From the NCBI GenBank assembly GCA_903842455.1, contig CAIMLX010000212.1:1-64000 (forward strand): DNA of 64,000 bases, written 5' to 3'. Below the pieces are notes generated by a model, which worked only from the letters and a program-made list of their open reading frames with translations, was not told the origin of the DNA and searched no databases. The translations under genes and the position numbers were made by a program. Shown in pieces: positions 38,387 through 47,684 of the stretch. The first letter of the stretch is position 1, and each line of letters starts with the position of its first letter. This stretch comes from an uncultured Hyphomicrobiales bacterium. GTDB lineage: Bacteria > Pseudomonadota > Alphaproteobacteria > Rhizobiales > Devosiaceae.

Positions 38387-39148
38387 ATGATACTTGTCGT
38401 CATTCCGGTCTACGAGCGCGGACCGCTGGTGCGCCACTGCTTCGCCTCGGCGGCCGAACTGGAGCTGCCGGCGGGCGGCGAAATCCTGGTGATCGACGAT
38501 ATGAGCCCGACGCTCGATGCACCTCGGTTGATCGCCGAGACGGGGCTCACGTGCCGCTACGAGCGGATGGCCGAGCGGCTCGGAGCGGACCCGATGGTCC
38601 GGCATATCTGGGAACGGTTCCTCAAGACGGGACACGCCCACTTGCTGATCCTCGACAGCGACATGGTGGCCAACCGCGATGCGGTGACCTCGGGGCTGCG
38701 GCTCGCCGGACAGTTCGACGGATTGCTGAGCCTCTACAACTCGATCGCGCATGATGGCGAGGCCATCGACAACGAGTTGGTGGAGAAGCGAACGATCGGC
38801 AATGCGGCGACGCTCTGGTCGCGGCAACTGGTGGCGAGGGCCCTGGACCTGACCGGCTCGTTCGAGGGGCGGGGGATCGACTTCGCCTATTGCCGGGCGT
38901 TCGAGGAGCACGGCATCCGCATCGCCGCAACCGCGCGGAGCCGGGTGCAGCACATCGGCATCTATGGCACCAACAACCAGTATTTCGGCATGCTCGAACA
39001 CGGGCTCGGCTTCGTGCCAGACAGCCCGGCGCAGTGGCAGGCGATCAACTTCGTCTATGACCATCTGATGCGCCGGCAGCAGGATTACCTGCGACCGGCG
39101 TTTCTGACCCGACTGTTCTCCCGCCTGCGCAGGCTCCTAAGGCTCTAG
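38387..39148 (+). CDS. glycosyltransferase family 2-like protein
   Basis: The 253-residue protein has a GT-A fold start (MILVVIPVYERGPLVRHCFAS) and a DSD motif at 90-92 (LLILDSDMVANR) that corresponds to the metal and nucleotide-sugar site. A later segment, FEGRGIDFAYCRAFEEHGIRI, resembles the region around the catalytic base. No membrane helix is present. GGGGGGAG lies eight bases before the ATG. It diverges from the epimerase-like gene by 187 bases. It stands alone, with no sugar-nucleotide or export genes nearby, so the acceptor is unknown. Confidence 0.75.
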   Translation: MILVVIPVYERGPLVRHCFASAAELELPAGGEILVIDDMSPTLDAPRLIAETGLTCRYERMAERLGADPMVRHIWERFLKTGHAHLLILDSDMVANRDAVTSGLRLAGQFDGLLSLYNSIAHDGEAIDNELVEKRTIGNAATLWSRQLVARALDLTGSFEGRGIDFAYCRAFEEHGIRIAATARSRVQHIGIYGTNNQYFGMLEHGLGFVPDSPAQWQAINFVYDHLMRRQQDYLRPAFLTRLFSRLRRLLRL

Positions 39149-39182
39149 CGCAGGCTCGGAACTGGCGGCAGCGATACTCCCC

Positions 39183-41726
39183 TCAGGTGGCCGGAACGAG
39201 GTAGAACTCGGTGGTCAGGTCGGAGTTGGTCCAGGGGCGCTGGGGGCGTTCCTTCTTGCGGGTCATTTCCACGACCTTGGCCTTGACGCGGGTCATCAGC
39301 GTCTGGAACTCGACGCCGGGGGTCGGGAGCTGCTCAAGCAGCGCGGTGGTGAAGGGGCTGTGGTTGCCCTCGCCATCCGCCGCGACGTCGCCCGGCGCGG
39401 TGGCGAAGCCGATGATCATGCCGCCGCCGTCGCCGATCGCCGCGAGGCCCTTGTCCACCGCCGACGATCGCGAGGCGCCAAGGCTGCGCTTCAGCGTTGC
39501 CGCGAACGGGTTGTCGCGACACGCGTCAAGCAGCACGATGGCGACACGCTCCTGCCCGGTCCGCTCGTCGAAGCCGGTCATGAAGTTGGTGACGTTCTCG
39601 ATATCGACGAGTTCGAAGTTGATCGAGGTTGCGTCTTCCACGGTGGCGTCGATGGGCACGAGGTAGTTGCGGCCATCGACCTGCAGCCCGTGCCCGGCAT
39701 AGAAGAAAAGCGACGTGTCGGCATTGGCGGCGGCCTTGGCGAATTCGCGCGCCTTGGCCTCGAGCGCCGACTTGGTCAGGTCGGTACCCATAACCACGGT
39801 GAAGCCGACGAGCTGCAGCATCTTGGCCATGGCCTGCGCGTCGCAGGTGGGATTGGGGAGCGGCGGAGCGTGCTCGTAGGCCGAGTTGCCGATGACCAGC
39901 GCCACCCGGGTTTCACTCGGAGTGACGGTGGGGATGCCGGACACGTCGCAGGCATCGCTGGTGGCGATGGTCGCCGGCTCGGAAAAATCGACCGTGGCAT
40001 CGACGCCACCAGCCGCCTCGCGCCAGCGGCGCGCCTCAGCGGCATCGACTGCCACACCTTCGCCGCGCTCATAGGCCGAGGCCAGCGCGATGGCGGAATC
40101 GGTGTCGCCCTGGTTGGCGGCGAGCTTCCACCAGCGCACCGCCTCGGCATAATCCTGCGTCACGCCCTCGCCCCAGGCATAGGCGTTGGCAAGCTTGCGC
40201 TGGCCGGCGGCGTAGCCCTGGTCGGCGGCGAGGCGATACCAGCGCACCGCTTCGGCATCGTCTTCGGTCACGCCGGTGCCGTTGGCATACATGGAACCCA
40301 GGTTGGACTGGGCGATCATGTTGCCCTGGTCGGCCGCCATGCGATACCAGCGGACGGCCTCGGCCGGATCCTGCGGGACGCCGAGGCCGAGATCGTACGA
40401 ATAACCCATGGAATTCTGGCCTTCGGGCAGGCCCTGGTCGGCGGCAAGGCGATACCAGCGCACCGCCTCGAGGTAATCCTGCGCCACGCCGGCGCCGTCG
40501 GCATACATGATGCCGAGGTTGTTCTGGGCGCGCGCCATGCCGGCCTCGGCGGCGGCGCGATACCAGCGCACGGCCTCGACCGAATCCTGCGCCACGGCGA
40601 GGCCAACGTCGTAGAAGTACCCGACATTGTTCATGCCCTCGGTATTTCCCTGCTGCGCCGCCTTCATGTACCAATCGAAGGCTTCCGACAGGTCGGCCGC
40701 GACGCCGTTGCCGTTCTGCAGCATCAGCCCCATCGAGTTCTGGGCCCAGTCGTTGCCGAGTTCGGCCGAGCGGCGATACCAGCGCACCGCCTCGGCGGGG
40801 TCTTGAGCGGTGCCGAGGCCGAGTTCATAGGCATAGCCGGCATTGTTCATGGCCTGGACCGAGCCGTTCTCGGCGGCCTGCAGATACCAGCGCAGCGCTT
40901 CCGCCTTGTCCTCGGCGACCGAGCGGCCGAAATCGTACATCAGCCCGATGGCGTTCTGCGCGATGGCGCTGCCCTGGTCGGCGGCGAGCTGGTACCAGCG
41001 CAGCGCCTCGTCGTAATCCTGCTGGACGCCGGCGCCGTTCTCGTAGGCGTTGCCGAGGTTGTACTGACCATTGGCTTCCGACTGGGCCGCCGCCTTGCGG
41101 AACCAGCGGACCGCTTCGGCATCGTCCTCGCCCACACCCCGGCCGGTGCCGTACATCAGCCCGAGGTTGGATTGCGCCAGCGCGAGGCCCGCGTCGGCGG
41201 CGCGGCGGTACCACTTAACCGCCAGCTGCAGGTCCTGGCTGACGCCAGCGCCGATCTCGTACATGTAGCCCAGGCTGTTCTGGGCATCGAGGTTACCCTT
41301 GTCGGCCGCCTGCTGGTACCAGTAGACCGCCTCCGCATCGTCTTCGGCGACGCCCGAGCCGTAGTCGTAGAGCACGCCGAGCCGGTGCTGGCCGTAGTCC
41401 GAGCCCTGGTCGGCGGCGCGACGGTACCAGTAGAGGGCTTCCTCGTAGGACTGTCCGACGCCGTAGCCGAACTCGAGCAGGTAGCCCACGAGGGTCTGCG
41501 CCTCGATGAAGCCTTCACCGGCGAGCGGCTGGGCGATGGAATAGGCGCGGGCATAGTCGCCCGCGTTGAAAGCGGCATAGGCCTCGTCGGACCGCTGCTG
41601 CTGCGATTTCTGGCTCAGCCGCTGGATCTGCTGCAGCTGCTTCTGCTGCGCCTCCGCCGGAACCGCACCAAACGTCGTCAGCACCCGCGCCGCGCAGAAC
41701 AGCTTCCCGATATTACGCATGCCCAT
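39183..41726 (-). CDS. Sel1-repeat protein with a C-terminal caspase-like domain
   Basis: The 847-residue protein begins with a probable signal peptide (ending near AEAQQ) and a glutamine-rich segment. From about residue 70 to 580 come fourteen Sel1 repeats of 36 residues, mostly of the pattern AxNxLGxMYxxGxGVxxDxxEAVRWYRxAADQG. The C-terminal part (about 600-845) is a peptidase C14 (caspase-like) domain with the dyad His in FYAGHGLQVDG and Cys in VLLDACRDNPF, both conserved. The usual order in bacterial proteins is caspase first. Secretion to the periplasm and proteolytic activity are inferred. ATG 41726 and ATG 41720 are both possible starts; GAGGGG fits either. Confidence 0.88.
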   Translation of the reverse strand: MGMRNIGKLFCAARVLTTFGAVPAEAQQKQLQQIQRLSQKSQQQRSDEAYAAFNAGDYARAYSIAQPLAGEGFIEAQTLVGYLLEFGYGVGQSYEEALYWYRRAADQGSDYGQHRLGVLYDYGSGVAEDDAEAVYWYQQAADKGNLDAQNSLGYMYEIGAGVSQDLQLAVKWYRRAADAGLALAQSNLGLMYGTGRGVGEDDAEAVRWFRKAAAQSEANGQYNLGNAYENGAGVQQDYDEALRWYQLAADQGSAIAQNAIGLMYDFGRSVAEDKAEALRWYLQAAENGSVQAMNNAGYAYELGLGTAQDPAEAVRWYRRSAELGNDWAQNSMGLMLQNGNGVAADLSEAFDWYMKAAQQGNTEGMNNVGYFYDVGLAVAQDSVEAVRWYRAAAEAGMARAQNNLGIMYADGAGVAQDYLEAVRWYRLAADQGLPEGQNSMGYSYDLGLGVPQDPAEAVRWYRMAADQGNMIAQSNLGSMYANGTGVTEDDAEAVRWYRLAADQGYAAGQRKLANAYAWGEGVTQDYAEAVRWWKLAANQGDTDSAIALASAYERGEGVAVDAAEARRWREAAGGVDATVDFSEPATIATSDACDVSGIPTVTPSETRVALVIGNSAYEHAPPLPNPTCDAQAMAKMLQLVGFTVVMGTDLTKSALEAKAREFAKAAANADTSLFFYAGHGLQVDGRNYLVPIDATVEDATSINFELVDIENVTNFMTGFDERTGQERVAIVLLDACRDNPFAATLKRSLGASRSSAVDKGLAAIGDGGGMIIGFATAPGDVAADGEGNHSPFTTALLEQLPTPGVEFQTLMTRVKAKVVEMTRKKERPQRPWTNSDLTTEFYLVPAT

Positions 41727-41899
41727 CCCCTGTCCCCTCACGCCCTATGGGCGAATTGCTAGCAAAAGCACAATATTGGAGTCTATGCACCGTGTCGTCG
41801 CCGGTCATCAAACCAGCGCGAGTATTCGCCGTTTCGAGGACTCCCCAATGACTGACGGCTCGGGTACCGTCCGGCCCGAACGACGTGGGAGAGACTGAC

Positions 41900-42946
41900 A
41901 TGGATTATCGACTGCTCGGCCGCTCCGGCCTGAAAGTGTCCTCGCTCGCCATCGGCACCGCGACCTTTGGCGGCGACGGGTTGTGGGGCGATACCGATGT
42001 CACCGAAGCGCGGCGCCAGATCGATCTCTGCCTCGATCACGGCGTGAACCTCGTCGATACGGCCAATGTGTATTCGAAGTCAGTATCCGAGACGATCATC
42101 GGCGAGGCGCTGAGCGACGGGCGGCGCGACCGTGTGTTGCTGGCCACCAAGGTGCGTTTCCCGACCGGGCAGGGTCCGAACGATCGCGGCCTCTCCCGCT
42201 GGCACATCATGCGCGAGTGCGAAAACTCGCTGAAGCGGCTCAAGACTGACGTCATCGACCTCTACCAGGTGCACGAGTGGGACGGACAAACTCCACTGGA
42301 TGAGACGCTCGAGGCACTCGATACCTTGGTCAGGCAGGGCAAGATTCGCTATATCGGCTGCTCGAACTACTCCGCCTGGCACCTGATGGAGGCTCTGGGC
42401 ACCTCCGACACCAAGGGCTACCAGCGCTTCGTTTCGCAGCAGATCCACTACACGCTGCAGGCGCGCGAGGCCGAGTACGAACTGGTGCCGGCCGGGCTCG
42501 ACCAGGGCGTCGGCATCCTCGTGTGGTCGCCGCTCGGCGGTGGCTGGCTCTCGGGCAAATACACGCGGAACGCGAAGCCCGACGACGGGCGGCAGGTGCG
42601 CGGCTTCAAGGAGCCGCCGATCCGCGACTGGGACGCGCTGTGGGATATCGTCGACGTGATCAACGAGGTGGCCCGCAACCACGGCGTATCGGGCGCGCAG
42701 GTGGCGCTCGCGTGGCTGCTGCAACGCCCGCTGGTGGCCTCGGTGATCGTCGGTGGCCGCAACCTGCAGCAGTTCGAGGACAACCTGAAGGTGGCCGAAC
42801 TGCAGCTCTCCGACGAGGATGTCGGCAAGCTCGACGCCGTCAGCCGCCCGCCACTCATCTACCCCTACTGGCACCAGAGCTTTACCGCGCAGGACCGGCT
42901 GAGCAAGGAGGACTGGGTGCTGCACAAGGGGTATGTGGAGGACTGA
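41900..42946 (+). CDS. aldo/keto reductase
   Basis: The 348-residue enzyme is an NADPH-dependent aldo/keto reductase with a TIM barrel. The catalytic tetrad D53, Y58, K84 and H125 is intact (VDTANVYS, ATKVRF, YQVHEWD). A C-terminal region with GGRNLQQFEDNL binds the cofactor. GGGAGAG precedes ATG 41900; the GTG at 41885 is an alternative. It diverges from the Sel1-caspase gene and has no operon partner. The physiological substrate is not indicated. Confidence 0.92.
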   Translation: MDYRLLGRSGLKVSSLAIGTATFGGDGLWGDTDVTEARRQIDLCLDHGVNLVDTANVYSKSVSETIIGEALSDGRRDRVLLATKVRFPTGQGPNDRGLSRWHIMRECENSLKRLKTDVIDLYQVHEWDGQTPLDETLEALDTLVRQGKIRYIGCSNYSAWHLMEALGTSDTKGYQRFVSQQIHYTLQAREAEYELVPAGLDQGVGILVWSPLGGGWLSGKYTRNAKPDDGRQVRGFKEPPIRDWDALWDIVDVINEVARNHGVSGAQVALAWLLQRPLVASVIVGGRNLQQFEDNLKVAELQLSDEDVGKLDAVSRPPLIYPYWHQSFTAQDRLSKEDWVLHKGYVED

Positions 42947-43153
42947 ACACGGCAAGGCATCCGGTACGAGCCCACACCGTCCCTCAACCTGCAATCCTGA
43001 ACACATCGCTCAAGTTTGCTTGACGAACTTTAGAACTGTTATAAACTGGCGGCGTTGCCTGATCTGCGGCCAACGGGACTCTCCCAGCGATTCCCGGCCG
43101 TTGGCAGGCAGCAACGAGGCGGGAGCAGTATCCCGCCTGCTTCGGAGCGCCCA

Positions 43154-43630
43154 ATGCGACTGACCCGCCAATCGAACTACGCCATCCGCACGCTGATCTA
43201 CTGCGCCGTCAACGACCCGGGCCTCAGCCGCGTCGCCGACATTGCCAAGGCGCATGCGATTTCCGAGCTGTTCCTGTTCAAGCTGATCAAGCCGCTGGTC
43301 GAACACGGGCTGATCCAGACGGTGCGCGGCCGCCGCGGCGGGATCAAGCTGGGTCGCCCGGCCGAAGAGATCACCCTGCTCGACACCATCCGCCTCACCG
43401 AGGAAAGCTTCTCGATGGCGGAGTGCTTCGAGGATGGCGACATCACCTGTCCGCTCGCCGACAGCTGCGACGTGAACGCGGCGCTGCGCGAGGCGCTCGG
43501 CGCCTTTTTCGAGGTACTGGAAAGCCACACCATTGCCGACCTCGCATCCAAGCGCCGCTCGCTGCGCCAGCGGCTCGGGCTGACCTTCGAGGAAATGGAA
43601 CCGGTACTGATCGCCCAGGCGGCGAACTGA
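43154..43630 (+). CDS. rirA: RirA, Rrf2-family iron-responsive regulator
   Basis: The 158-residue protein has the Rrf2 winged-helix (about 1-80, MRLTRQSNYAIRTLIYC and ELFLFKLIKPL) and three cysteines at 91, 99 and 105 that in rhizobial RirA coordinate an iron-sulphur cluster. The segment RLTEESFSMAECFEDGD closely fits RirA of rhizobia rather than IscR or NsrR. The in-frame extension back to 43055 is rejected because the family starts at MRLT. An AT-rich stretch at 43029-43046 (TTTAGAACTGTTATAAAC) may hold the promoter or an iron-response site. RirA represses iron uptake under iron sufficiency in this order; no iron-uptake gene lies beside it. A 15-bp hairpin terminator follows. Confidence 0.9.
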   Translation: MRLTRQSNYAIRTLIYCAVNDPGLSRVADIAKAHAISELFLFKLIKPLVEHGLIQTVRGRRGGIKLGRPAEEITLLDTIRLTEESFSMAECFEDGDITCPLADSCDVNAALREALGAFFEVLESHTIADLASKRRSLRQRLGLTFEEMEPVLIAQAAN

Positions 43631-43950
43631 GGCCGGACCAGCGCTGGAAAAATCGGCAGGCACGGGGCGGACTCCACTACGCCCCGTGCCTGCCCCCTCA
43701 CGCCATGCTCGCGCCCGACCCTCAGGGCGCTGGTGAGCACGCGGAACTTGAACAATCCCCTGAACTGGACGGGCTCTAGCTAATGCCGGCGCGTTGAACC
43801 CGTCGTGAGCCAGCGGTTTATAATTGGTTCAGATTGGTCCAACCACAAGGGCTGGGCCCGCGATGGCTCGCCGCCAGGCGGATGCCGGGCTTCGGCGAGG
43901 CGATTCTGGCGCGTTGCCAATGGCTGCGCGGTGCTTTATCCCCCGTCGCC
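43631..43950. other. intergenic region between rirA and the ABC-F gene
   Basis: There is no supported gene here apart from the terminator at 43655-43694. An open frame continuing upstream of the ABC-F start reaches 43834, but the family start MASPRI at 43951 is preferred. The region must contain the ABC-F promoter; I could not locate it. Confidence 0.5.
43655..43694 (+). terminator. strong hairpin after rirA
   Basis: A perfect 15-bp stem (GGCAGGCACGGGGCG / CGCCCCGTGCCTGCC) with a 10-base loop lies 24 bases after the rirA stop. The 3' side is C-rich rather than U-rich, so termination may need a factor. Confidence 0.75.
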
Positions 43951-45771
43951 ATGGCATCTCCCCGCATTCTCGACCTGCAGAACATCCGCCTTCGCATCGG
44001 CTCGACCGACCTGCTCGAAGGCGCCGAACTCACCCTGTCGCCCGGCGAGAAGGTGGCGCTTGTCGGCCGTAACGGCTCCGGCAAATCGACGCTGCTGAAG
44101 ATCGCTGCCGGCCAGATCGAGCCCGATGGCGGCAACCGCTTCCTGCAGCCCGGCGTCACCATCCGCTACCTGCCGCAGGAACCGGACCTCACCGGCTTCG
44201 CCACCACGCTCAGCTATGTCGAGGACGGCATGGGCGAGGGAGACGAGCACTATCGCGCCATCTACCTGCTGAACGCGCTCGGCCTCACTGGCGAGGAGGA
44301 CCCCGCGCGGCTCTCCGGCGGCGAGGCCCGCCGCGCCGCGCTCGCCCGGGTGCTGGCGCCGGAACCCGACATCATCCTGCTCGACGAGCCGACCAACCAT
44401 CTCGACCTGCCGGCCATCGAATGGCTCGAGGCGGAGATCAAGTCGATCCGCTCGGCCATGATCCTGATCAGCCATGATCGCCGCTTCCTTGCCGACCTCA
44501 CCCGCGCCACCGTCTGGCTCGACCGCGGCACCACCCGCCGACTCGAGCGCGGCTTCGGCGCGTTCGAGGAGTGGCGCGACCAGGTGATGGAGGAAGAGGA
44601 AACCGCCCGCCACAAGCTCGACCGACAGATCGTCCGCGAGGAGCACTGGCTCACCTATGGCGTCAGCGCCCGGCGCAAGCGCAACGTGCGCCGCCTCGGG
44701 GGCCTGTTCGAACTGCGCCAGCAGCGGCGTGACCTGAAGCGCGCCGTCGGCGAGGTGAAGATCTCGGTGGCCGAGGGCGATGTCTCGGGCAAGATGGTGG
44801 TCGAGGCGAAGGCGATCTCGAAGCGCTTCGGCGAGCGGGTCATCGTCGAGGACTTCACCACCCGCGTCATTCGCGGCGACCGCGTCGGCATCATCGGCGC
44901 CAACGGCGCGGGCAAGACGACGCTGATCAAGATGCTGACCGGCGAGCTCAAGCCCGATACGGGCACCATCAAGCTCGGCTCGGCGATCGAGCTCGCGAGC
45001 CTCGACCAGCGCCGCGCCACGCTCACCAACGACATGACGCTGAAGGAAGCGATCACCGGGGGCGGCTCGGATACGCTGATCATCAACGGCGAGCCCAAGC
45101 ACTTCATGGGCTACCTCAAGGACTTCCTGTTCGCCCCCGAGCAGGCCCGCACCTCGGTGAGCAAGCTCTCGGGCGGCGAGCGCGGCCGGCTGGTGCTGGC
45201 CCGCGTCCTGTCGCTGCCATCGAACGTGCTCGTCCTCGACGAGCCGACCAACGACCTCGACCTCGAAACGCTCGACCTGCTGCAGGAAATGCTGGCCGAC
45301 TATCCCGGCACGGTGATCGTGGTCAGCCACGACCGCGACTTCCTCGACCGCGTCGCCACCTCGGTGATCGTTGCCGAAGGCGATGGCAGCTGGACCGAGT
45401 ATCCGGGCGGCTATTCCGACATGGTGACGCAGCGCGGCTACGGCGTGGTGGCGCCGACCAATGCGCAAAAGCCCAAGGGCGGCAAGCAGGCGGCGCTGCC
45501 GCAGACGACGCTCGCCTCCGGCTCGGCCAGCAAGCAGAAGCTGAGCTTCAAGCAAAAGCATGCGCTCGAAACGCTCCCCACGGAGATCAAGAAGCTCGAG
45601 GCGGAGATCGTGAAGCTCAACGCCACGCTCGCCGACCCGGCGCTTTACGCCAAGGACCCCAAGCGCTTCGCCGATACCAGCGCCAAGCTGGACCAGGCCC
45701 AGGCGAGCCTCCGCAAGGCCGAGGACGAGTGGCTGGAACTGGAAGCGCTGCGCGAAGGGATCGAGGGGTAG
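43951..45771 (+). CDS. ABC-F family ATPase (Uup-type)
   Basis: The 606-residue cytoplasmic protein contains two ABC domains and no membrane segment. The first has Walker A GRNGSGKST (about 39-47) and signature LSGGEARRAALAR; the second has GANGAGKTT and LSGGERGRLVLAR; both have DEPTNHLD/DEPTNDLD motifs and the ABC-F linker between them (about 195-275). The C-terminal 100 residues (SFKQKHALETLPTEIKKLE...) form a coiled coil typical of Uup. ABC-F proteins act on the ribosome or, for Uup, in branch-migration and accuracy. The start MASPRI matches the family. It ends flush against the LacI gene on the opposite strand. Confidence 0.9.
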   Translation: MASPRILDLQNIRLRIGSTDLLEGAELTLSPGEKVALVGRNGSGKSTLLKIAAGQIEPDGGNRFLQPGVTIRYLPQEPDLTGFATTLSYVEDGMGEGDEHYRAIYLLNALGLTGEEDPARLSGGEARRAALARVLAPEPDIILLDEPTNHLDLPAIEWLEAEIKSIRSAMILISHDRRFLADLTRATVWLDRGTTRRLERGFGAFEEWRDQVMEEEETARHKLDRQIVREEHWLTYGVSARRKRNVRRLGGLFELRQQRRDLKRAVGEVKISVAEGDVSGKMVVEAKAISKRFGERVIVEDFTTRVIRGDRVGIIGANGAGKTTLIKMLTGELKPDTGTIKLGSAIELASLDQRRATLTNDMTLKEAITGGGSDTLIINGEPKHFMGYLKDFLFAPEQARTSVSKLSGGERGRLVLARVLSLPSNVLVLDEPTNDLDLETLDLLQEMLADYPGTVIVVSHDRDFLDRVATSVIVAEGDGSWTEYPGGYSDMVTQRGYGVVAPTNAQKPKGGKQAALPQTTLASGSASKQKLSFKQKHALETLPTEIKKLEAEIVKLNATLADPALYAKDPKRFADTSAKLDQAQASLRKAEDEWLELEALREGIEG

Positions 45772-46824
45772 CTAAAACCACACTTCGGGCTGGTGAAGAA
45801 TCTGAAGGCCCTCGGCGGGCTCGCCCTGGATGCGCCGGAGCAAGAGTTCGCCCATCTGCTGGCCGGCCAGCGCCGTATCCTCGTACAGCGCGTCGACCTT
45901 GGGGCGGACCTGGCTGAAAATGGTCGAGGTCTGCTTAGCCACAACCTGCACGTCCCGGCCGATCACCCGCCCGGCATCGGTGATGCCGGCCATCACCGCC
46001 AGCGCCGACGCATCGCCGGTGCACACGAAGCCATCGGGCGCGCCGGGCTCGCGCAGCCGCTGCATCACGGCGAGGCGAATGTCGTCGGGGGCGTTGTCGA
46101 GCGTGGCGCCCGACAGGATCTCCCAATCGACGCCCGCCTCGGTGACCGCGGCCATGAAGCCATCACGCAGGTGGTGACCGAACGAGAAGCGCATCGGCGG
46201 CAGGATGATCGTCACCTTGCGGCAGCCCTTGGCCTTGAGCCGCATCACCGCGTGGTGGGCGAACGTCGTGTTGTCAAAATCGACAAAGGGGTGGGGCACC
46301 GGGCTCATGGTCCGCCCGTGCGAGACGAAGGGGAAGTTCTCCTCGAGCAGCAGCTTCACCCGGTCGTCGTCGGGTTCGGTGCGGGAGAAGATCACCCCGT
46401 CGGCCGCCTTGTTGCGCAGCAGGTAGCGGATCGGGTCGAGCGGCGTGGCGTTGCGGAAATTCGCCGTGATTACAAGGTGGTAGGAGGTGTCGCGCAGCGC
46501 GGCGGTGATGCCCGACACCATCGACTGGCCGAAGCCCAGGATTTCGTCGTGCGGGTCGAGGATGAGGCTGATGACGTGGGTGCGGCCGGTCTTGAGCCGC
46601 AGCGCCGTGCGGTCGGGCACATAGCCGATCTCGGCCGCGATCTTTTGTACCCTAAGCCGCGTCTCGTCGCTGAGTTCGGGCGCATTGTTGAGCGCCCGCG
46701 AGATCGTGGTGATGGCGAGCCCCGTCATCTCCGCGATGGTGCGCAGCGTCGGCCTGCTGCCGGGCTTTGATTCGCGCGCACGCGGCCCGCCGCGCTTCTT
46801 GTCGCGCGCATCCGTCTCGCTCAC
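45772..46824 (-). CDS. LacI family transcriptional regulator
   Basis: The 350-residue regulator begins with a basic leader, then the helix-turn-helix (about 26-48, TLRTIAEMTGLAITTISRAL) and the hinge region (TALRLKTGRT), followed by the sugar-binding fold. Its stop codon abuts that of the ABC-F gene with no gap. A consensus LacI operator lies 73 bases upstream, implying autoregulation. No transporter or enzyme operon lies next to it, so its regulon must be elsewhere in the genome. It belongs to a different branch than the regulator at 9905 and its operator differs too. Confidence 0.9.
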   Translation of the reverse strand: MSETDARDKKRGGPRARESKPGSRPTLRTIAEMTGLAITTISRALNNAPELSDETRLRVQKIAAEIGYVPDRTALRLKTGRTHVISLILDPHDEILGFGQSMVSGITAALRDTSYHLVITANFRNATPLDPIRYLLRNKAADGVIFSRTEPDDDRVKLLLEENFPFVSHGRTMSPVPHPFVDFDNTTFAHHAVMRLKAKGCRKVTIILPPMRFSFGHHLRDGFMAAVTEAGVDWEILSGATLDNAPDDIRLAVMQRLREPGAPDGFVCTGDASALAVMAGITDAGRVIGRDVQVVAKQTSTIFSQVRPKVDALYEDTALAGQQMGELLLRRIQGEPAEGLQILHQPEVWF

Positions 46825-47264
46825 GCCTGATCTCCCTCTCGCGGACGGCCTTCTTGCCGAGGCTCCACCGCTCTCGGGCGCAGATCAGCAGATTATGCAA
46901 TCGATTTCAAGGCGACAAACCAAAGGATAGGATGTACTGGGCCGCGGCGTGGGCTGGCGAGCCGGTTTGCGGCAGCTGTCATCGTTGTGCTCGTGCGATC
47001 CTGTTTTCAAGGCACGATATTTCGCTTTGATGCCAATCAATTGGACGCCGCGATCTGGCGAGCGCCTCCCTGGTCGCGTAGGCTGATCGTCGTCGGATAG
47101 GGTGGAAGCGGCAGACGAAAGCCTGATGGCGCGTCTCGCCGGACTATCCTATACCTGACACGTCGCGGACGACCGTTCCGCCATGAGAAGCTGCGGGCCG
47201 GAGTGATCAGCTCCCGCCCGATTGGAATAACCCTCGGCCCCTGGCCCTTGGAAAGGAGACGAAA
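46825..47264. promoter_or_regulatory. LacI-gene upstream region
   Basis: This 440-base stretch has no supported gene. It contains the operator at 46897-46910. A 32-codon open frame at 46932-47030 was judged to be chance. The right end carries the ribosome binding site (AAAGGAG) of the small frame at 47265. Confidence 0.5.
46897..46910. promoter_or_regulatory. consensus LacI-family operator
   Basis: TGCAATCGATTTCA fits the family consensus TGNAANCGNTTNCA at every fixed position. It lies 73 bases before the LacI start on the minus strand, a typical place for autorepression. Confidence 0.78.
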
Positions 47265-47360
47265 ATGCAAATCGCACTTCGCACCGCGCTCCCCACCGGG
47301 ATCATCGGCAAATGGGTAGGACACCGCTCCAAACGGTGTTGGCGAACCAGCCGAATGTGA
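47265..47360 (+). CDS. possible 31-residue small protein
   Basis: A 31-codon frame starts with ATG six bases after a strong AAGGAG box and ends in TGA at 47360. The peptide is basic and contains several Trp, Gly and Arg residues, with a hydrophobic N-terminus. A bulged hairpin follows at 47357-47378. It is too short for most gene finders, and no family is recognised. The ribosome binding site is the only strong evidence of translation; it could be a leader peptide for the next gene. Confidence 0.4.
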   Translation: MQIALRTALPTGIIGKWVGHRSKRCWRTSRM

Positions 47361-47444
47361 CTGCGGCCACCGCGTCACGCATTCGTCTCACAGTTCAGCT
47401 AACACCCGCCCGTCGCTTCCGACGGGCCGATGGAGGTTCTTTCC

Positions 47445-47654
47445 ATGCAGCATGCCCATTTTGAAAAGCCCCATGTGGCCAAGCCCATAGCGGTCGATAT
47501 CGACGGCGAGCCCAAGGGCGTCCTGGTTGCGTCCGGCGACGGTTTCCGGTTCCTCGCCGTCAAGCTCGATGCCTTCGGGGTCGATGGCCAGGTGTTCGCT
47601 TCGGTCGAAGCGGCCGAGGCCGCAGTGCGTTCGTCGCTGCGGGGGCAGGCCTGA
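47445..47654 (+). CDS. small hypothetical protein
   Basis: The 69-residue soluble protein has a central beta-rich part (KPIAVDIDGEPKGVLVASGDGFRFLAVKLDAFGVDG) and a short Ala/Val-rich C-terminal helix. GGAGG at 47432-47436 is eight bases before ATG 47445; the ATG at 47430 overlaps that box and is not favoured. Short proteins of this style occur widely in alphaproteobacteria, but I recognise no named family. An 8-bp hairpin with a CTTC loop (47408-47427) lies just upstream. Function unknown. Confidence 0.6.
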   Translation: MQHAHFEKPHVAKPIAVDIDGEPKGVLVASGDGFRFLAVKLDAFGVDGQVFASVEAAEAAVRSSLRGQA

Positions 47655-47663
47655 GGCCTGCCC
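47643..47663. terminator. hairpin between convergent small genes
   Basis: An 8-bp stem (GGGCAGGC / GCCTGCCC) with loop CTGAG spans the stop codon of the 69-residue gene and points toward the DUF1127 gene. Confidence 0.55.
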
Positions 47664-47684
47664 TGACCTGCCCCGCGATTGCCG

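Noticed and set aside
39183-41726. Possible tandem DNA repeat array such as CRISPR
   Set aside because: The roughly 108-base periodicity is explained by the 36-residue Sel1 repeats of the protein; the units are diverged and lie within a coding frame.
46932-47030. A 32-codon frame with an AGGATAGG box upstream
   Set aside because: The box is weak, the peptide has no recognisable feature and it lies in the control region of the LacI gene.
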